Below are positions 18,007 to 26,325 of a stretch of 64,000 nucleotides of DNA, piece after piece. A program made the position numbers and the translations under genes. This DNA is from Haladaptatus litoreus (GTDB taxonomy: Archaea > Halobacteriota > Halobacteria > Halobacteriales > Haladaptataceae). The notes under the pieces are model-generated. The model did no database searches. It saw nothing but the letters and a program-made list of their open reading frames with translations, and was not told where the DNA came from. The stretch's first letter is position 1. The number at the start of each line of letters is the position of its first letter. The stretch spans positions 868,001-932,000 of the forward strand of contig NZ_FTNO01000001.1 in assembly GCF_900156425.1 (NCBI RefSeq), written 5' to 3'.

Positions 18007-18704
18007 AGTCGCACCCAGTTCGTCATTTGGTCGTACTGTGGAACGTGCCATCGTTGTTCCGGCACGAGACTGTCCGTCTGGCGCAGTTCGACGCGGGCGT
18101 CGAACAGCGGGGATAACTCTTGGACGATGTCTCCGTCGTCGGGCAGTGGGAGGTGATAATGGGCCATTCCCGAAACGCCCCTGATGAGGGCCGTCACTGT
18201 CCGAATAAATCGTTCGACGGCCGATTGGTCGTGCTGTTCGAGCGGTTTGACGAGCGAGTCCAGTGAAAGGCGGAGTTCCGCGGAACCGAGTCCGTCGGCC
18301 CACTCGTCGTAGAAGCTAACCGCGGTGACGATTTCCGAACGAAGTTCGCGGAGCGGGTCGTCCGAGGAACTGGTCGAGTTCGGAATCGTTGGCATGGGTA
18401 TCGAATCGACGATTGCGCGCTCGTCGTTACCCCAGTCGATGACCCAGACGCTCGAGTCGTCGGTCGTCGTTCCGGCGGGAAGTTTCGAATTTGCGTATTT
18501 GGCTGTTTTTCCCATAAACACCAGCACGCGCTTTCTCTCTTCCGTCGAAGCCCCGAGAAGTTGTATCGTCGTCCGGTTCGTCGTTGTTTCAGAGACTCGC
18601 CCCGTGACGAGAATATTACAGCCCTGTCGCTTGAATTCGGAGAGAACGTCGTGGAAATCGGGCGAATTACCCCCACCACGGAACGAAATCTCTGCGGGAC
18701 GCAT
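18003..18704 (-). CDS. DUF7504-like, RecA/KaiC-related partner protein
   Basis: Encodes 233 residues. The first 110 resemble haloarchaeal DUF7504 proteins. The strand-loop CNILVTGRVSETTTNRTTIQLLG near 29-51 stands where a Walker A would be but lacks the GKT signature, and RKRVLVFMGKTAKYA with VWVIDWGNDE follows. It is therefore probably a non-hydrolysing NTPase-fold protein. The second half is helical and ends WHVPQYDQMTNWVRL. The stop overlaps the start of CHAT paralogue 2 by four bases (ATGA), implying coupled translation and stoichiometric use. Assignment to DUF7504 is from memory of the family pattern and should be checked. Confidence 0.65.
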   Translation of the reverse strand: MRPAEISFRGGGNSPDFHDVLSEFKRQGCNILVTGRVSETTTNRTTIQLLGASTEERKRVLVFMGKTAKYANSKLPAGTTTDDSSVWVIDWGNDERAIVDSIPMPTIPNSTSSSDDPLRELRSEIVTAVSFYDEWADGLGSAELRLSLDSLVKPLEQHDQSAVERFIRTVTALIRGVSGMAHYHLPLPDDGDIVQELSPLFDARVELRQTDSLVPEQRWHVPQYDQMTNWVRL

Positions 18705-18761
18705 TGTTAGATAACTGATGGAACCGAAAAGAGATAAAAATTTGGATGGTAGCGGTAAATG

Positions 18762-19694
18762 TTACTCGGCCATCTCTTCCATCGCGTCGTTGATGTCCCG
18801 GATTGCCATCGTCTGTTCTTCGACGGCAGCGGCGACTTCGCCCGTTTCGTCGCCAATCGTGGTCGCGTTCTGTGCCGTTTGGTCAACCATCGACGCGACT
18901 TCCTCGGCGCTGGCGGCTTGTTCGTCCGTCGCGTCGGCAACTTCTTCGATGCCGAGCGTCGCTTCCTCGACAGCCTCGCCGATTTCGTCGAGGCTGTCCA
19001 TCGCGACATCGACCTGTTCGATGCTGGCTTCTATCTCCTCTTCGCCTTCGTCCAATCGCGTGACAGCACTTTCCGCATCTCCCTGAATCCTCGTCACCAT
19101 TCCTTCGATGTCCCCGGCCTGTTCTTGTGACTGTGTCGCCAACTCCTTGATTTCGTCCGCGACGACGGCGAACCCTCGGCCTGCTTCGCCCGCGCGGGCG
19201 GCCTCGATGGAGGCGTTGAGCGCGAGGAGGTTCGTCTGGTCGGCGATTGTGTTGATGATTTCGGTTATTTCGCCGATTTCCTCGATACCTTCCCGGATGG
19301 TGTACACGTCACGCGCGACGTTCGCGGTCAACTGCTGTATCGTCTCCATCGCCGAAACGACATCTTCCGCGGAGTCCTGCCCGTCCTTTGCCCGGTCGCG
19401 CGCCTGTTCGCTCGCCGCAGAAACCTGCTCGGCGGACGCGGCAACTTGTTGAATCGCGGCGCTCAGCTCCGACACTTCGGTCGCGACGGTTTTCATTCCG
19501 GTGGACTGTTCGCTCGAAAGCGCCGCGATTTCGCCGACGCTTTCGGCGATTTCCCCAGACGATTCGTACAGTTCGAGCAGTCCCTCGCGCGCTTCGTTTA
19601 CATCGTCGTTTGCGGATTCCGTGTCGAGAAGGCCGTCTTCGATGTCCGAATCGAGTTCGACTCCAGTCGTCTTTCGCCCCATTTGTTGCGCCAT
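18762..19694 (-). CDS. Soluble methyl-accepting chemotaxis-type signalling protein (no sensor domain)
   Basis: Encodes 310 residues, almost entirely the coiled-coil MCP signalling domain. The highly conserved hairpin tip runs from about 139 to 188 ([20 protein letters not shown], then [21 protein letters not shown]), where CheA/CheW dock. No transmembrane helix, HAMP, PAS or other input domain is present; the N-terminal 35 residues are short and acidic. The protein should be cytoplasmic and could take signals through protein contacts. It is co-directional with, and 57 bases upstream of, the DUF7504-CHAT unit, which also has its own possible TATA word. Start: the ATG at 19694. Confidence 0.85.
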   Translation of the reverse strand: MAQQMGRKTTGVELDSDIEDGLLDTESANDDVNEAREGLLELYESSGEIAESVGEIAALSSEQSTGMKTVATEVSELSAAIQQVAASAEQVSAASEQARDRAKDGQDSAEDVVSAMETIQQLTANVARDVYTIREGIEEIGEITEIINTIADQTNLLALNASIEAARAGEAGRGFAVVADEIKELATQSQEQAGDIEGMVTRIQGDAESAVTRLDEGEEEIEASIEQVDVAMDSLDEIGEAVEEATLGIEEVADATDEQAASAEEVASMVDQTAQNATTIGDETGEVAAAVEEQTMAIRDINDAMEEMAE

Positions 19695-19715
19695 GGGCTA
19701 ATATTTTACTCATAC

Positions 19716-19725
19716 AATATATAAT
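19716..19725 (-). promoter_or_regulatory. TATA-box candidate for the MCP-type gene
   Basis: The AT-rich word AATATATAAT sits about 27 bases before the ATG at 19694, the spacing expected for a haloarchaeal leaderless transcript. It is the strongest such signal ahead of the whole minus-strand CHAT locus. Confidence 0.55.
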
Positions 19726-19872
19726 TTCCCAGATATATTATCAAACAGATATTGGGCGATAAAAATCATTATCTAATATCGTATGGTGATGCTGTGAAAC
19801 GATGGTGCGGAAGTTTCATCCGCCGGCCCACAGACACGCTCTTTTTGTCCTTGCAGTCGTTACGGAGGCATA

Positions 19873-20397
19873 ATGGGTAAAGTGAGTATCGGGCTTCGCG
19901 GCTGGCGATTCGACGAGGACGAGGTGTTCACCGAGGACGGCAACTACCGACCGATGGACGAAATCTCCGACGATACGCAAAAGCGACTCGGACGGCTAAC
20001 CGCGCTCGTCGGCACGCCCTGTGACGCCTGCTGGCTAATGCACGGCGACGAAAACCTCACGGACTGCAACGTGACCGAAGTCGTGTACGGCGAACCGCTC
20101 TCCGAAATCTCGGTCTGTTCGGAACACGAATCCGACTTCCTCTACTGGTATTTCGAGGAGGGCGGCGAGCAGTTCCGTGGCGAGGACGAACTGCAAGACG
20201 AGTTCCACGAATGGTTCGCCGACGGCGGGCGCGCACCAGAAGGCTACGGTTCGATGGAACACGTCGATACCGACCCCGACGATCTGCCGGAACCGCCGGA
20301 ACCCGACCTCGAAGAGCTAAACGTCGAACTGCCCGAAGACGAACAGGAGAAAATCAACCTCCGCGACGTGGACATTTCGCAGGAATATCCGAAATGA
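19873..20397 (+). CDS. Conserved haloarchaeal protein, possible metal site
   Basis: Acidic protein of 174 residues, unrecognised. Visible are the opening GKVSIGLRGWRFDEDEVFTE, CDACWLMHGD near 56, a third Cys in LTDCNVTEVVYGE and a fourth with His in SVCSEHESDFLYWYFEEGG. These four Cys and two His could bind zinc. A Pro/Glu-rich acidic linker leads to a short helix. Its stop overlaps the trmJ start as ATGA, so it is probably co-translated with that tRNA enzyme. Confidence 0.65.
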   Translation: MGKVSIGLRGWRFDEDEVFTEDGNYRPMDEISDDTQKRLGRLTALVGTPCDACWLMHGDENLTDCNVTEVVYGEPLSEISVCSEHESDFLYWYFEEGGEQFRGEDELQDEFHEWFADGGRAPEGYGSMEHVDTDPDDLPEPPEPDLEELNVELPEDEQEKINLRDVDISQEYPK

Positions 20398-21143
20398 AAC
20401 CCGCCGTCGCCATCGTCGAACCGGAGACACCCGGCAACATCGGCACCATCGCGCGGGCGATGAAAAACTTTGGAATGGACGACCTGAAGCTCGTGAATCC
20501 GCCGGAAATCGAGCGCGACGGCGACGCCTACGGCTTCGCCGCGCAAGCCCGGAACGACGTGTTGCCGAACTACGACGAGGTGAGCTTCGACGAGTTGGTC
20601 GAAAACTACCACACCGTCGGGATGACCGCGACGACGAACGAGGACGCGAGTCGCCACGTTCGGTTTCCGTTCACGACGCCGCGCCAGTTGGCGGACAGTT
20701 TGGCCGAAGTCGAGACGGAAACCGTCCTCATCTTCGGACGCGAAGCGAACGGTCTGACGAACGACGAACTCGCGCGCGTAGACGAAGTTTGTTCGATTCC
20801 GGCCAGCGCGGAGTACCCTGCTCTCAATCTCGGACAGGCCGCAACGGTCACACTGTACGAACTCCGCGATTTGACCGTCGAAGAGTGCCAACTGCCCGAT
20901 GTCGAGCGGGAGCGCGCGAACGAAGCGGAAATCGAGGGCTTTTACGAGACGTTCGCCGACCTGCTCGAAAGCAGCGGCCATCCAGAGGAAAAGCGACCCA
21001 AGGCCATGCGAATGATTCGGAGGATAATCGGGCGAGCACACCCGACTGGTCGGGAGATTACGACGCTCCGCGGTATCGTCCGTCGGGCAAATCAGCGCAC
21101 AGAGGCGTCAGACGTGCGTCGAACGACCTGCAACGATAGGTAA
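20394..21143 (+). CDS. trmJ: tRNA (cytidine/uridine-2'-O-)-methyltransferase, TrmJ-type SPOUT enzyme
   Basis: SPOUT-class RNA methyltransferase of 249 residues. The opening VAIVEPETPGNIGTIARAMKNFG and the DLKLVNPP strand are the TrmH/TrmJ signature. LIFGREANGLTNDEL and the knot motif LNLGQAATVTLYEL complete the SAM site. It 2'-O-methylates position 32 of tRNA. The C-terminal helical region after residue 170 is the TrmJ extension. The ATG at 20394 overlaps the previous stop; a longer upstream frame would read through the preceding gene in another frame and is rejected. Confidence 0.88.
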   Translation: MKPAVAIVEPETPGNIGTIARAMKNFGMDDLKLVNPPEIERDGDAYGFAAQARNDVLPNYDEVSFDELVENYHTVGMTATTNEDASRHVRFPFTTPRQLADSLAEVETETVLIFGREANGLTNDELARVDEVCSIPASAEYPALNLGQAATVTLYELRDLTVEECQLPDVERERANEAEIEGFYETFADLLESSGHPEEKRPKAMRMIRRIIGRAHPTGREITTLRGIVRRANQRTEASDVRRTTCNDR

Positions 21144-21178
21144 CTACTTTATGTCGTGTCGTCAGAGTAACTGGTAGC

Positions 21179-22015
21179 ATGCTGTCTGCCCTCCACTTTC
21201 ATTCCCTTCCCCTTGGAACCCAGTTCACACTGCTGGTAGCGGTTCCGAGCATCGCGACACTCATGGTCGGGAAAATCGTGTTTTTGCCGGATGCGAGTCT
21301 CCGCACCCTACTCCGCGATTTCCTCAAAACCGATTGGAAATACCTCGGCGTGGCGTGGGTCGTCACGAATATCGTCAACACCCTCGCACTTCATTTCCAC
21401 GCCGGACGAACCTTCACTGAGTTCGTCTACGCCATCGAAGGCGCAACTGTCGCCACGTTTCAGGGAATCGCCTCGACGCCGCTGACGCTCCTGTTTACCG
21501 CGGTGTATCTCGTCGGGTTCCCGTTCGTCGTGCTGTTCACCTACTTCAAACTGAAGGCACACGACGAGGAGGAGGCGAAACGCTACGCGCTCGCCTACGT
21601 GTTCCTCGTACTGCTGTCGGTGCCCTTTTTCATCCTCTTCCCAGTGAAGGTGTCCTCTTTGTACCTGACCACCGTCGAACCGCTGATGTACGAACTCGAC
21701 CCGGCAATCCAACACGGCATCTTCTCGACCGATACGCTGGTCAAGGCGTTCCCAAGCCTCCACACCGGACTGTCGGTTCTCGCGGCGCTGTACGCCCGAA
21801 AGGCGGGTACCGCTTACGCCTACACCATCAGCGTTCTCACGGTCGCAATCGTCTTCTCGACGCTGTATCTCGGCGTCCACTGGATAACCGACGCGGCCTT
21901 CGCAGTCGTTCTTGTCGCCTGTGCCTACTACCTCTCACAGCGGGTCAGCGAACCGCGCTGGTCGGTCGTTTCCCGAGAGGCGGTCGCCGCGGTGCGGCGA
22001 ACCGCCGGTCGATAG
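21179..22015 (+). CDS. PAP2-family membrane phosphatase / phosphotransferase
   Basis: Integral membrane enzyme of 278 residues with about six helices. The phosphatase motifs FPSLHTG near residue 197 and YLGVHWITDAAF near 230 carry the two His and the Asp of the PAP2 catalytic triad. The KVSSLY segment precedes them. The architecture resembles the IPC/inositol-phosphotransferase-like PAP2 branch, so it may act on a membrane lipid headgroup. Substrate unknown. Start: the ATG at 21179 (MLSALHFHSL). Confidence 0.8.
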   Translation: MLSALHFHSLPLGTQFTLLVAVPSIATLMVGKIVFLPDASLRTLLRDFLKTDWKYLGVAWVVTNIVNTLALHFHAGRTFTEFVYAIEGATVATFQGIASTPLTLLFTAVYLVGFPFVVLFTYFKLKAHDEEEAKRYALAYVFLVLLSVPFFILFPVKVSSLYLTTVEPLMYELDPAIQHGIFSTDTLVKAFPSLHTGLSVLAALYARKAGTAYAYTISVLTVAIVFSTLYLGVHWITDAAFAVVLVACAYYLSQRVSEPRWSVVSREAVAAVRRTAGR

Positions 22016-22066
22016 AGATAGATTCGAGTCGTTTGTTGGCCGATACTGACTACGAGTCGAACGACT

Positions 22067-22100
22067 GCGGGCCGAGAGCGATTCATCGCTCTCGGCCCGC
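22067..22100. terminator. Perfect 15-bp hairpin between PAP2 and usp genes
   Basis: GCGGGCCGAGAGCGA pairs perfectly with the following TCGCTCTCGGCCCGC across a 4-base loop. It lies 51 bases after the PAP2 stop and 62 before the usp start. It is the most stable-looking structure in this part of the window and may end PAP2 transcripts, although haloarchaeal terminators usually need a T-run. Confidence 0.4.
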
Positions 22101-22162
22101 ACGCCCGTCGTCTTAGTATCTCGGCATCAACGATTACGTGACTCGACACCATCTGTTCCGCC

Positions 22163-22546
22163 GTGACCAGACGACTTCTCATCGCGGTGGACGACTCGGA
22201 ACCGGCGCGAAAAGCGGTCGAACACGTCCTTCGCCTCTTTCCGAAGGATACCATCGTCGCGCTGCACGTCACCGACCCGCTCGGCGAGAGTTACGGAGAG
22301 AGAGACGATTCGCCCGAGATATTCGACTGGGTGCGCGAGAGGGCGGACGAGCACGGCGCAACCGTCGAGACGGTCACCGAATCGGGTGACACCGCCGAAA
22401 CCGTCGTTCAGTTCTCGGACGAAAACGACATCGATCAACTGTTCGTGGGGAGCCACGGCCGGTCGGGCGTCTCCAGAATCCTGCTGGGGAGCGTGGCGGA
22501 AACGCTCGTCAGAAATTCGCCGGTTCCGGTCACCGTCGTTCGCTAA
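22163..22546 (+). CDS. Universal stress protein (UspA family)
   Basis: Single-domain UspA protein of 127 residues. It starts VTRRLLIAVDDSEPA, with the Asp that contacts adenine. It ends with the ATP-binding G-x2-G-x9-G(S) motif, seen as GSHGRSGVSRILLGSVAETLV, and the strand SPVPVTVVR. The GTG at 22163 fits the family start exactly. It is 47 bases ahead of the HPP gene on the same strand, a likely two-gene unit. Confidence 0.9.
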   Translation: MTRRLLIAVDDSEPARKAVEHVLRLFPKDTIVALHVTDPLGESYGERDDSPEIFDWVRERADEHGATVETVTESGDTAETVVQFSDENDIDQLFVGSHGRSGVSRILLGSVAETLVRNSPVPVTVVR

Positions 22547-22593
22547 CGACTCGATACCGGGGTCGTTTTACTGGTCGATAGGAGAGTGAGCAC

Positions 22594-23109
22594 ATGGACA
22601 AGCGGGTGGCAACGAGCGTTCACACGGGGTTTCTCATCGCGGTACTCGGCGTGTTCGCGTGGTTAACCGGCTTTCCGATGCTGTTTCCGAGCCTCGGCCC
22701 GTCCGCGTTCGTGCTGGCCATGTTTCCGGACGGGGAGGCGAGCGACTCCCAACGGGTCGTCGGCAGTCACGCAATCGGCGTCGTCGCCGGGTTGCTCGCC
22801 TATCATCTCCTTGCGGGGGGCGTCACGATGACGACGCACGTGCCGCCGTTTTCGATGCCGGGGCTTCGACTCGCCGCTAGTAGCTGTATCGCCATCGTCC
22901 TCACCGTCGGCGGGATGTTGGCGTTCCGCGTTCGACATCCGCCAGCCTGCGCGACGACGCTCATCGTCGCGCTCGGGTTGTTGTCCAGTCCGATCGAAGG
23001 CGGCCTGATTCTCGTTGCCGTCGTCGTTCTCGTCGCGGTTCACGGACTGCTGTTGTTGGTCAACGAAATGACGGCGAAAAACGAACTGATAACTGATTTG
23101 ACGAAATGA
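22594..23109 (+). CDS. HPP-family membrane protein
   Basis: Four-helix integral membrane protein of 171 residues. The family motif is seen as RHPPACATTLIVALG near residue 113, and PSLGPSAFVLA follows the second helix. HPP proteins are proposed chloroplast/bacterial nitrite transporters; the function in archaea is not established. It follows usp closely. The minus-strand formate/nitrite-family channel lies 124 bases downstream, so two possible small-anion carriers converge here. Confidence 0.85.
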   Translation: MDKRVATSVHTGFLIAVLGVFAWLTGFPMLFPSLGPSAFVLAMFPDGEASDSQRVVGSHAIGVVAGLLAYHLLAGGVTMTTHVPPFSMPGLRLAASSCIAIVLTVGGMLAFRVRHPPACATTLIVALGLLSSPIEGGLILVAVVVLVAVHGLLLLVNEMTAKNELITDLTK

Positions 23110-23233
23110 CTCGACTGTTCCTAACGCCGGTATTCCGAATTGCCCTGCAGAACGTTTCTGCGGCGCATTCCGCAGTCAGTAGTAGGGGCAGTTGACCAAT
23201 CGTGGTGATTCAAACCATCATGGCAACTCGAAA

Positions 23234-24094
23234 TCAATCATTGCTGGCCGTATCGGGCGTGTCTTCGCTCGTCTCGTCCTCGACTTCGTAATCTTCCGAG
23301 AGCGCGACGTGGCCGTAGTTCACGAGCGCGACGAAGACGGTTCCGCCGACCACGTTGCCGAGCGTCGTCCAGCCGAGGAAGTGACCGAAATCGCCAAGCG
23401 TGACGCCTTGTCCCATGAACATCGCGGACAGCACTTCCGTGGTTCCGAGCAGGCAGTGATGGAACGGGCCGAGTCCGATTCCGGTGGTGACGATGACGAC
23501 GAACAGGATTCGACTCACGGTGTCCCGACTGGCGGCCACGAGCCATGTGACGAGTCCCATGAGCCACCCCGCGATGACGCCGGAGAGGAAGATGACCCAC
23601 GCTGGAAGCGGAATGAGTGCGTTCGCAAGGGTTCCGAACGCCGCGGGTTCCGCGATACCGAGGGCCGGGCCGAGAAGCGCGATGAATCCCGCGAACAGGA
23701 CACAGCCGAGGAGGTTCGAGACGTAGACGACGCCCCACAGTTCGCCGAGTTCGGATTTTGAGGCTCGTCCGTCGAGCACCGGCAAAACGCCCATCGTCGT
23801 GTGCGCGGTGAACAGTTCCGTCTGACCCAGAACGACGAACAGAAAGCCGACGGACGAGGCGGCGGCGAGGAGAAACTGCTTGACTAACGGGGATGGGAAC
23901 GACGGAGAAAACGTGAGCACCATCCCCATGAACAGCGCGCCAAAACTCACGTTGAGTCCAGCGGCCAACCCGGAGAGGAACAACCCTTTCGAGGGTCGAT
24001 TGATTTCTTTCAGCGCGTTGTTGATTTCGCGTTCGAGGATATTTCCGTAGGAGAGCGTGGCCCCGGTCGGGTCAACCTCCGCGTCAGAACTCAC
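23234..24094 (-). CDS. Formate/nitrite transporter (FNT) family channel
   Basis: FNT-family protein of 286 residues with six hydrophobic segments. Conserved spots are SGLAAGLNVSFGALFMG in helix 1, FVVLGQTELFTAHTTMGVLPVLDG after helix 2, SNLLGCVLFAG, and GLGPFHHCLLGTTEVL with the channel His pair. The C-terminal tail is short and acidic (EDETSEDTPDTASND). It probably passes formate, nitrite or a similar anion. Start: the ATG at 24094. Confidence 0.88.
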   Translation of the reverse strand: MSSDAEVDPTGATLSYGNILEREINNALKEINRPSKGLFLSGLAAGLNVSFGALFMGMVLTFSPSFPSPLVKQFLLAAASSVGFLFVVLGQTELFTAHTTMGVLPVLDGRASKSELGELWGVVYVSNLLGCVLFAGFIALLGPALGIAEPAAFGTLANALIPLPAWVIFLSGVIAGWLMGLVTWLVAASRDTVSRILFVVIVTTGIGLGPFHHCLLGTTEVLSAMFMGQGVTLGDFGHFLGWTTLGNVVGGTVFVALVNYGHVALSEDYEVEDETSEDTPDTASND

Positions 24095-24229
24095 GCAATT
24101 GTCCTCCGCTGGAGAGACGGCAAATTGCCGCCGGAGAGACGGCTATTCGATTGGAACATTCACACCGATTTTTCGTGCCCACCCGATAAAATCCTGCTGG
24201 CAAAAATCGAAATCAGAGGCGCTGTCGAA

Positions 24230-26098
24230 TCAGGCTCGCTGTTGAATTTCCTCGCTGAGCACCTGACTCACGAGGTCACCATCCGCTTTCCCGCGCAGTT
24301 GTCCCATACATTCGCCCATCAGGCCGGAGAACGCGCCCATGCCTTCTTCTTCCACCTGTTCCTCGTTTCGTTCGACGACAGTGACGACTGCCTCGCGGAC
24401 TTCGTCTTCGCCGACACCAGCGAGGCCAGCCTCTTCGACCGCCTCCTCCGCCGACAGCTCCGGATTCTCGGCGAGAAGCGTCAGCACGTCGTTGACGCCC
24501 TCTTTCGCCAAGTCGCCGTCGCTGACGAGGTCGGTGACGGCGAGGAAATGCTCGTCGTCCAGATTCTCGACCGGAACGTCCTCACGCCGGAGTTCCGTCA
24601 CCGTGCTTTCCAACAGTCCCGCGACGAACGTCGGGTCTGCGCCGGTTTCGACGGCGCGCTCGAACAGCGGCATCCGGCGACCGTAAGCGACCTGTTCGGC
24701 GAGTCCCGCGCCGAGCGAAAATTCCGATTGGTAGCGTTCGACCTTCTCGGTGAGCAGTTCGGGCGTCTCGACTTCTGTTGGGTCCAAATCGACCGGCGGA
24801 ACGTCGGTTTCGGGGTACATCCGCGCCGCGCCCGGAAGCGGGCGGAGGTAGCGCGACGTTCCGTCCTCGTTCGCACCGCGGGTCTCCTCGGGAATTCCGT
24901 CAAGTGCGACTTCCGCGCGGTCTGCGGCGGCCTCGATTGCGCCGTCTGCGACCTCCGGGCTCGCGGCGACGATGGCGACAGCGTCGCTATCGTCAGCATC
25001 CACAGCATCGCGGAGCGCGGCAACTTCGTCCTCGGTGACGCCGTAGGCCGGAAGTTCGTCGGTGTGGAAGATACCGCCCGCACCGTGGCGTTTGGCGTGG
25101 TCGGAGAGTTCAGTTCCGAGGCGGCGGTCTGGCTGGATTTCCCGCCCGACGAGGCCGTCGAAGCCGAACAGGGGAACTGCGGTGACTTTGCCACCCGAAT
25201 CGAGTGCGCCGCGAATGACGCCGCTTTCGGTGTCCTCGAAGACGCTCGTCACGTCTTGCACTTCGCCGACTTCCGCATCTCGGTCGTGGAGTTCGTCACG
25301 GATGGCGAGCAGTTCGACCTGTCGCCCGACCTCGTTGCGGACGAGGTCGTCGATGTCGTCCAGACTCTGGACACCCTTCATTTCGACGCGGGCACCTTCC
25401 GCGATGGAGACGTTCACGTCCTGTCGGATGGTGCCGAGGCCGCGCTTTACGTGGCCGGTCGAGCGCAGGAGCATCCCGATTCGCTCGGCGGCCTTGCGGG
25501 CCTGTTCGGGCGAACTGATGTCCGGTTTCGTGCCGATTTCGACGAGCGGGATGCCGAGTCGGTCGAGACTGTAGAGAACGCCTTCTTCTCGCTCTTCGAT
25601 TCGCTGGGCGCTTTCTTCTTCGAGCATCAAATCTTCGACGCCGACCGGGCCGTCGCTCGTTTGGATTTCGCCGTCGGTTGCGACGAGCGTCGAACGCTGG
25701 AATCCGGACGTGTTCGACCCGTCAACGACGATTTTCCGCATGAGATGGGCTTGGTCGATAACGTCCATGTCGAGCAGTTGGGCGATTTCGAGGACGACCT
25801 CTCTGGCTTCCTCGTCCAGTCGGTGCGGCGGTTCTTCGTCTTCTTCGACGAGACAGGTGGTGTCGTAGGCGAGATACTCGAATTCGCGGTCGATTTGGCT
25901 CTCCTCCAAGGCCGCGTCGTCGATTTCGCCGAGTTCGCTCCGAGTCGGATGTAGATACCGGGTGAACGTTCGGGACGACGATTCGGGTTCGCGCAGTTCG
26001 GTCGGACACCCACAGAACAGTTTCGTCTCGGTGTCGAGTTGCTGGTGGATTTCTAGCCCTGCCACCAGACCGAGGTCCTCGTAATCGTACTCGCTCAT
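24230..26098 (-). CDS. gatE: Glutamyl-tRNA(Gln) amidotransferase subunit E
   Basis: Archaeal GatE of 622 residues. With GatD it converts Glu-tRNA(Gln) to Gln-tRNA(Gln). The cradle domain opens GLVAGLEIHQQLDTETKLFC, a GatB/E signature, with GCPTELREP following. GLGTIRQDVNVSIAEGARVEMKG near residue 235 is the second. An AspRS-like insert domain follows, and the C-terminus is the YqeY/tail helical domain (GLMGECMGQLRGKADG). The ATG at 26098 (MSEYDYEDLG) was chosen; 75 upstream in-frame codons are not acidic and lie in a promoter region. gatD is not beside it. Confidence 0.95.
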   Translation of the reverse strand: MSEYDYEDLGLVAGLEIHQQLDTETKLFCGCPTELREPESSSRTFTRYLHPTRSELGEIDDAALEESQIDREFEYLAYDTTCLVEEDEEPPHRLDEEAREVVLEIAQLLDMDVIDQAHLMRKIVVDGSNTSGFQRSTLVATDGEIQTSDGPVGVEDLMLEEESAQRIEEREEGVLYSLDRLGIPLVEIGTKPDISSPEQARKAAERIGMLLRSTGHVKRGLGTIRQDVNVSIAEGARVEMKGVQSLDDIDDLVRNEVGRQVELLAIRDELHDRDAEVGEVQDVTSVFEDTESGVIRGALDSGGKVTAVPLFGFDGLVGREIQPDRRLGTELSDHAKRHGAGGIFHTDELPAYGVTEDEVAALRDAVDADDSDAVAIVAASPEVADGAIEAAADRAEVALDGIPEETRGANEDGTSRYLRPLPGAARMYPETDVPPVDLDPTEVETPELLTEKVERYQSEFSLGAGLAEQVAYGRRMPLFERAVETGADPTFVAGLLESTVTELRREDVPVENLDDEHFLAVTDLVSDGDLAKEGVNDVLTLLAENPELSAEEAVEEAGLAGVGEDEVREAVVTVVERNEEQVEEEGMGAFSGLMGECMGQLRGKADGDLVSQVLSEEIQQRA

Positions 26099-26293
26099 TG
26101 GTGGGACGTGAGACGTGGAGGGGTAAAAAACCGTCCAGTTCGCACGAGTCGTTCGGGGTGGCGACCGGGGGAGAAACGAGTCGAACGGACGGAAGATTCC
26201 TGCCATATATACTATGTGAAATTGAGAGAATACCACACCTATTTTACCGGTTCCAAAACGCAAAATAGCAAGACTGCTCGCGGACGAGCAGAA

Positions 26294-26302
26294 AATATAA
26301 AT
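26294..26302 (+). promoter_or_regulatory. TATA-box candidate for the REC-PAS gene
   Basis: AATATAAAT lies about 28 bases ahead of the ATG at 26326, fitting a leaderless transcript of the response-regulator gene. Confidence 0.5.
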
Positions 26303-26325
26303 CAAATACGGACAGAAACCCACGT

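Noticed and set aside
22594..24094. HPP, FNT and Usp genes as one nitrite operon
   Set aside because: The FNT gene is on the other strand and convergent; only usp-HPP can be co-transcribed.
24125..25954. Long plus-strand open frame (609 codons) opposite gatE
   Set aside because: It is fully antisense to gatE, which has clear family motifs; high GC content in third positions keeps the opposite strand open.
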